Both the position numbers and the translations under genes were made by a program. Below the pieces are notes generated by a model. The model was given only the letters and a program-made list of their open reading frames with translations. It had not been told where the DNA came from and made no database searches. Positions 58,812-64,000 of a stretch of DNA of 64,000 bases are shown here, one piece after another. The stretch is from Chaunax sp. Z400 (taxonomy: Eukaryota > Chordata > Actinopteri > Lophiiformes > Chaunacidae), in contig CM075192.1 of NCBI GenBank assembly GCA_037577475.1, forward strand, positions 9,911,408-9,975,407. The letters are read 5' to 3'. Every line of letters begins with the position of its first letter. The stretch's first letter is position 1.

Positions 58812-59135
58812 CCAGATCTGGCCATCCTGAACGTTTACATTTTACAGGGCTCACTGAAATTGTTCTACTATGAGATAACAAATAATAACATCACATGCAA
58901 CTAAGATCGAATTGTAGTTGAAATTGTGTTGATTTAGTTTGGTGTCAAATTTGACATGTCTTCAAAAGTTAGCGAAATATTGTTTTTCTTTAAAACTACC
59001 GACCTGATAATGACACCAATGTAATTACTAATTCTAGGGATTTTCATGGTTAACTCCTATTATCAGGACCAAAGTTGGGACTATTGCTTTTAGGTTCAAT
59101 GACATATTGGGGAAACTGAGCTGCCTTGGTGGAGA
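58812..59135 (+). mobile_element. ACCTCYGCC-family element, copy E (3' part)
   Basis: Shares CCAGATCTGG, GGTGTCAAATTTGACATGTC, CTTCAAAAGTTA and the right end ATTGGGGAAACTGAGC...CTTGGTGGAGA with copy B, plus orientation. Confidence 0.7.
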
Positions 59136-60010
59136 TATGCGCTTTTAGCAAGTTTTGAATCATCAATCACTGCAATTTTTTAATTGGAAGAAACATATGC
59201 CACCATCCCATAAACGCTGGGTGGAGGAAGTAATGTCACTAAACTAGGATTGATTAAATACATTGTCCAAGGCTCCATCCTGAAGTTTTATAAGGATTTT
59301 TGACTTATTTTGAGATGGAATTTCCTTCTATAAACATAATGTAAGGCATGGGCTGATCGATATTGTGTTGTTTGTAGGGATTTTTTTTCTTTTCTTCTTT
59401 CTTCATGGCATTCCAATTTGCTGCATCATATGAACGTACATCAACATTAATCAATTCATATGTTTTTTGTTTATACTCTCGAGCACTGAGCACTATTATA
59501 TTTGTTTAACAGCAGAAAAACATTACAAATATTTGAATAATAATAATAAGAATCAATCACTGTCATTTAATTTGCTGCACCATTCCAATGGAGGTGAATG
59601 TAGTTTTATTTGTGATGCTAACCACCGTGAAAACCTACATGTAAAAACATTTACCTGCAACTTGTCCCCTGTTACTCTGCTTATAAGTTGTTGGAGTGAG
59701 TATGTATCTTTATCCTCAAAGTGAGCAACAATAAACCCTTTTTGGTGTTCCTGAAAAAATAACTGGAGCATCAACAGAAATCTATAATATGAAATTATGA
59801 ACAGTGATAATTAAAAATGTCACTGATATCAATTGAATCTCAGGAAATATCAGTGACCCTTAGATTGAGTCAATTCCTAATAGTACAAGAGAAGGTTCTT
59901 ATCGATGTGTTCCCAAAGGAAGCACAAATATGAGGTTATTTTCTTACTTTTTATTCCTGCAGTGTTTATTAGTGATTTATTGTTGATCATGCTTTCCCTC
60001 TGGCCTCTAG

Positions 60011-60465
60011 AGACATGGATATCGTGATGGATGTGACCAGTAACACCAGTCACGAAACTGGTCTGGAGAAACTAGAGGACAGACAAAGCCAAGGACTCAA
60101 TCACAGCGACCCTCTGGATATGTTTGTGGGGCTGGAGCTTCTTCTCCGTTTCAAATGTCTCTTCGTGCCTCTCTACTGCCTCATAGTGGTCGTGGCTGGT
60201 GTTGGGAACTCCTTCCTGTTGGCTTGCATCATGGCAGACAAGAAACTCCACAACGCTACCAACTTTTTCATTGGTAACTTAGCAGCTGGGGACCTGCTGA
60301 TGTGTTTGAGTTGTGTTCCACTGACTGTGTCTTACGCCTTTGACAGCCATGGCTGGGCTTTTGGGAGACCCCTGTGTCACCTGGTCCCCTTGGTGCAATG
60401 TGCCACAGTGTTTGGATCAGTGCTTTCACTCACTGCCATCGCTGTGGACCGCTATGTTGTTGTAG
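60011..60465 (+). CDS. GPCR exon 1 (coding from 60015)
   Basis: Acceptor TGGCCTCTAG at 60001-60010, 4 nt of 5' UTR, then ATG. The donor GTAAGG falls just after DRYVVV, in phase 1. Coding covers the N-terminus to TM3. No further upstream coding ATG lies in the exon. Confidence 0.85.
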
Positions 60466-63446
60466 GTAAGGGACTTTGTCCTCATGAGAGGTCTCTCTTA
60501 AACTCACTATTATAAGTAACAGGATTTAAAAAGTGGAACCATAATGTGTTAGTATCAATAAAGACAATGTGGTAGATAGCGTGTCCTACTGATTACTCAT
60601 CCCTATGATTTAACATGGGTATTGAGATGAATGTATTCTTTTCCTCTCTGTCTCAGCTCACCCGATACGGAGGAGGATCTCTGTGTGGGGTTGTGGTACA
60701 GTTGCATTGGGTGTCTGGCTTGTATCTGTGGCCTTGGCTGCTCCGCCATCTCTCCACACACGCTACGTGGACCTGCGACCCAGTGGCATCGACCTGGTGG
60801 TGTGTGAGGAATTCTGGCCCAGTAGTGGCAATCTAAGGCTGCTCTATTCCTGCTTCATTCTCGTAGCCTCCTATATGATCCCACTGTTGTCAGTCAGCAT
60901 ATCCTACTGTGCCATCACTGTCAGCCTGAAACGCTACTCAGTGCCCGGGGAGCCATCCAACAGCCAGCAGCGCTGGAGCCAAAAGAGGAAGAGGACCTTC
61001 TCTCTCCTGGTGGCCTCAGTGCTGGCCTTCGCCCTGTGTTGGCTGCCCCTGCAGGTGAGTCTTAAGTCACATTTCCACTGTGTAGTACTGTCTCTACTTG
61101 ACTCAACTCGACTCGCCTTGGTATCGGGTACTTTTCTGTCAGTCATTTTCCAATACGGGATAGTACCTCCTCAGGGTAGATAGGCACTGCGCGAAATTGC
61201 CGTGGCATAATCACACACCTCTTGTCCACCTCTCGTGATCCTCTCATCAGCTGTTTAAGACAGGAATGTCTGCACCTCCTCAATATAGCATCTGCAATTT
61301 TTTTTAAATTACAGTCGCTGAAGTAGCTTTGCTGTTTGAGTGTGGCGGCCATTGATTTGTGCTGTGCAGGATACTCCGTGCATGCCGGGCATTGACCAAT
61401 CAGTGGTCTGTAATGTTTCACCTTTTAGTACCTGTTCGGCTCACTTGGAACCACATCAGAGGAGGTACTAAAACAATAGTACCAGATACCAGATACCAGG
61501 TACTTTTTACCTGATGGAAAAGCAAAAAAGGCAAGCAGAGTTGAGTCGAGTCAAGCCGGCAGTGGAAATGGGGCTTTAGATCCAGATTGTGACATACAAA
61601 GCCACATTATGAGCCCCTTTTTATAATTTATGGGATTTGTTCATTGGAATTTGGGGGATTAAAGCTTGGGATCAATTTACAATCTTCTGTGTGTGTCTGG
61701 AAATTCCATACTTGACAGCACTGAAATGTTAAGAAAGAGTGGAGCTTTAACTGTCCATGACACGATTTAGCTTTATGCATCATTAACAGCAGGTCATCAT
61801 CAGGCAAAAAACATCGTTACCACCACAATGAGCCATGCAAAAGCACAGCAGACTAGGATTTCATCATCATATTAATGGAAGTGACTATTATGGAAGTGAC
61901 TTTTAATGGAAGTGACTATACTATAATGGAATGGACTATTATTGCACCACTAATAGACTCGATGGCAGGAGATCACCTGACTGGTTCCTTTATGTTCAAA
62001 TAAAACGCTGCAAAAGGGTCTTCTTGGGTGCCCCTATCGTAGATAGATCATAATGAAGTGCCTGCTACAGTGGCTCAATGTGCAAGAAAAAGTGATGAAG
62101 TGCTCTTAAGGGTGTCCTAGAGTGTCATTCATACTAAGAAAAATATGTTAAATTAATGTTTTAATACATCAATTTCATTGATGTGGTCAGATTATGCTTA
62201 TTTTGAAATTGATGCCACCAACACGTTTCGAACAAGCTGAGACAGAAGCAACAAAAGACTGTGAAAGTTTGGAACATCCCAGAGGTAATCAGGTTAATTG
62301 GTAACAGGTGATAGTATCATAATATAAAAGGACCATCCATAAAAGGCTCTGTCATTCACAAGCATATAAAGGGTGAAGGATATTACTTCATGGGCTCAGG
62401 ATCACTCCGTGAAACCATTGTGTGTAAACAAAGTGAATTTGCAAATTAATGCATTTTGTTTTCACGCCCCACTGCATGCAGCTGGTGTCATTTTTACTTG
62501 TGTAAATAAATAGTCCAAGTCTGTCACTGGGTTGCACAGATCTGGAAGCTTTTTTCTCAAAAGTATTTTGCAAGCACTTCCTACATACAGATAGCAATCG
62601 TAGCAATATGACAACTGATTGTCTCATGCAAATTGCAGATAGATTTGTGAGTCCCACAGAATATGGCATTTGTGTCAAAATGAGCAAGAGGAAATTTTAA
62701 ATTGAGTGTCTATTTCAGAATTATTTTTTTTACAGATTTGTTTCAATACAATACAGCCAGGGCTGTAACCACTGACTGTATGTGTGGACTGAAAAACAAA
62801 GCCAAGGCAGAAGTGCATTAAACCTGCATTCTATAAAGGAGACTGATTTTATGTAAGCTTAGGAGAAAATGGTCTTTTTTCTCATTTCATTTATTACCTC
62901 AGTCAACAGATTTCTAATGATGTTACAGATTCAGTCCCAAGTTTCAATCATTTTTTTTAAAATTATGGTCCCATTAAGAGTAAAATATACAATACAGCAG
63001 GGTATACTTGAGGGTGCGGCTACTTTGGGAAGAACAAGTTGCATAGCAAATGCATATCCCCCATAGCTCCATCATCTCACCCAAATATGGTCATTTATGG
63101 CTCCAAATAAACAAAGACGTCACCAGCCGTAATGCTGGCTCCAGAGACATAGTCCTCAAACCAGTGGTTGACACCATGGTGGGTTCACTCTTGACTGTTT
63201 TTCCATGTCATTGTGTAGGTGCTGAACCTGTTGCTGGACCTGGACCCAGACTTCCACATCATAGGCAAACGCTATGTAAACATCTTACAAGTCTGCTGTC
63301 ATTTAGTGGCTATGAGCTCTGCATGTTACAATCCCTTCATCTACGCCTCGCTGCACAGCAAGGTACGCATGCACCTGAGAGGCTACCTCTGTCCTTGTCG
63401 CGCTCGCCAGAGGGGCGTCATGGAGACAGCGACATCCAGGAGCTGA
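60015..63446 (+). CDS. prolactin-releasing-peptide-receptor-like GPCR
   Basis: Three exons give a 358-residue class A receptor of the RFamide/PRLHR type. N-glycosylation motifs are at residues 10 and 29. GVGN (62-65) is in TM1, LHNATNFFIGNLAAGDLLMC in TM2, DRYVVV then AHP (145-153) at TM3/ICL2, CEEFW in ECL2, FALCWLPLQ in TM6 and MSSACYNPFIYASL in TM7. LHNxTNFxIGNLAxxDxLMC, HPxRRRIS and SSACYNPFIYA match PRLHR. PRLHR couples to G proteins and affects feeding, stress and hormone release. Mammalian PRLHR, as I recall, has no coding introns, whereas this gene is cut after DRYVVV and after WLPLQ, so a fish paralog (PRLHR2-like) is likely. Confidence 0.85.
60657..61054 (+). CDS. GPCR exon 2
   Basis: Acceptor CTGTCTCAG, donor GTGAGT, phase 1 to 0. 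It encodes AHPIRRRISVWGCG, TM4, ECL2 (CEEFWPSSGN), TM5, ICL3 rich in basic residues (QKRKRT) and TM6 to WLPLQ. Confidence 0.88.
61071..61569 (-). mobile_element. non-autonomous TIR DNA element, copy 2 (inverted)
   Basis: About 499 bp in intron 2 of the GPCR gene, bounded by ATTTCCACTG and CAGTGGAAAT. Its reverse complement aligns with the 2237-2720 element along its length. It begins only 16 bp after the exon 2 splice donor. Confidence 0.75.
62195..62420 (+). mobile_element. possible Tc1/mariner-like or other DNA element 5' part
   Basis: CACCAACACGTTTCGAACAA, then CATCCCAGAGGTAATCAGGT, AATATAAAAGGACCATCC and TGTCATTCACAAGCA resemble the opening of a repeated teleost DNA transposon. Class uncertain. 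Confidence 0.4.
63219..63446 (+). CDS. GPCR exon 3
   Basis: Acceptor CATTGTGTAG, starting VLNLLLDLDPDFHIIGKRYV. It holds TM7 (NPFIY), the proximal tail with cysteines (YLCPCRARQ, possible palmitoylation) and a TGA stop at 63444-63446. Confidence 0.85.
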   Translation: MLNLLLDLDPDFHIIGKRYVNILQVCCHLVAMSSACYNPFIYASLHSKVRMHLRGYLCPCRARQRGVMETATSRS

Positions 63447-64000
63447 TTTCACATCGGGCCTCACCTGCCATGCAGTGCTCTGTCCATGCCCACAAGCTAG
63501 CAAATGCACCCCTTGCACCAATGTTAAAATGTGAGGTCTCCAAGAGAAAATAAGCCAACTGCTCAACATCCATTTCTCAGTGTATTTCCAGCATTTTGTA
63601 CAGTCACCAGGGGCACTGCTAAATAAGGCCACTCATGAAAGACAGGAGCAGAAGCACATCCACACCAGGCTTCAGTTTTAGGACGATGATGAAAAAGATT
63701 TAGCCATCCATTGGGATCCCTATGGATTTTGTTTTTGGACAGCCCAGCTGGGTAAGACACTAAGCAGGATCTTGCAGCTTTGAAAATGCCAGCTGCGGCA
63801 TAAACAGACCCTCAGGCTGAAGGGCTCTGTAGCAGACTTATGCCAGAGGCTGACACCAGGAATGACTAAAATGGTTGCAGGACATGGTTATCCTTAAACA
63901 GCAAACACTTAAATTAATGTTTTTATTTATAGACACAATAGAATTTTACTTTATTTCATTTTTTATTTTTTTTCCTGGTAATGAATGTTTGTGCTCAAAA
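63447..64000 (+). other. GPCR 3' UTR and window end
   Basis: No AATAAA was found in this part; the transcript end may lie beyond the window. Confidence 0.4.

Overview
The window looks like teleost nuclear DNA, probably a spiny-rayed fish. Exons have canonical GT-AG introns, long (GT)n and (CTAT)n microsatellites are abundant, and several dispersed repeats resemble ones known from ray-finned fish. Gene identities come from translating spliced exons by eye and comparing them with families known from memory; no database search was possible.

Layout: (1) 59-20877, plus strand: the last 22 coding exons of a DSCAM-family adhesion receptor whose C-terminus marks it as dscaml1. They cover the end of Ig9, FN1-4, Ig10, FN5-6, the membrane helix and the whole cytoplasmic tail, about 1,236 residues. 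The introns hold very large microsatellites, a LINE remnant and DNA-transposon-like repeats. (2) 20.9-29.3 kb: the dscaml1 3' UTR and repeat-rich intergenic DNA. (3) 29.4-31.2 kb, minus strand: a small, easily missed gene of at least three in-phase exons ending in a PCP4/PEP-19-like IQ (calmodulin-binding) motif. It is tail-to-tail with dscaml1, as PCP4 is with DSCAM in mammals. (4) 34.4-43.4 kb, plus strand: a 1,696-residue member of the very large interferon-inducible GTPase (VLIG/GVIN, URGCP-like) family, with most coding sequence in one 4.9-kb exon and a G domain that has lost its P-loop. (5) 43.4-60 kb: no convincing protein-coding exon. It holds repeats, a 149-bp palindrome and a TATA-driven candidate first exon at 49.4 kb. 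(6) 60.0-63.45 kb, plus strand: a three-coding-exon rhodopsin-class GPCR of 358 residues, prolactin-releasing-peptide-receptor-like.

The genes do not form one pathway: there is a neuronal homophilic receptor, a probable neuronal calmodulin regulator, an innate-immunity giant GTPase-like protein and a neuropeptide GPCR. The strongest candidate for something undescribed is the IQ-motif gene beside dscaml1, which may be a PCP4-family ohnolog. Next are the P-loop-less VLIG protein and the palindrome at 50.9 kb.
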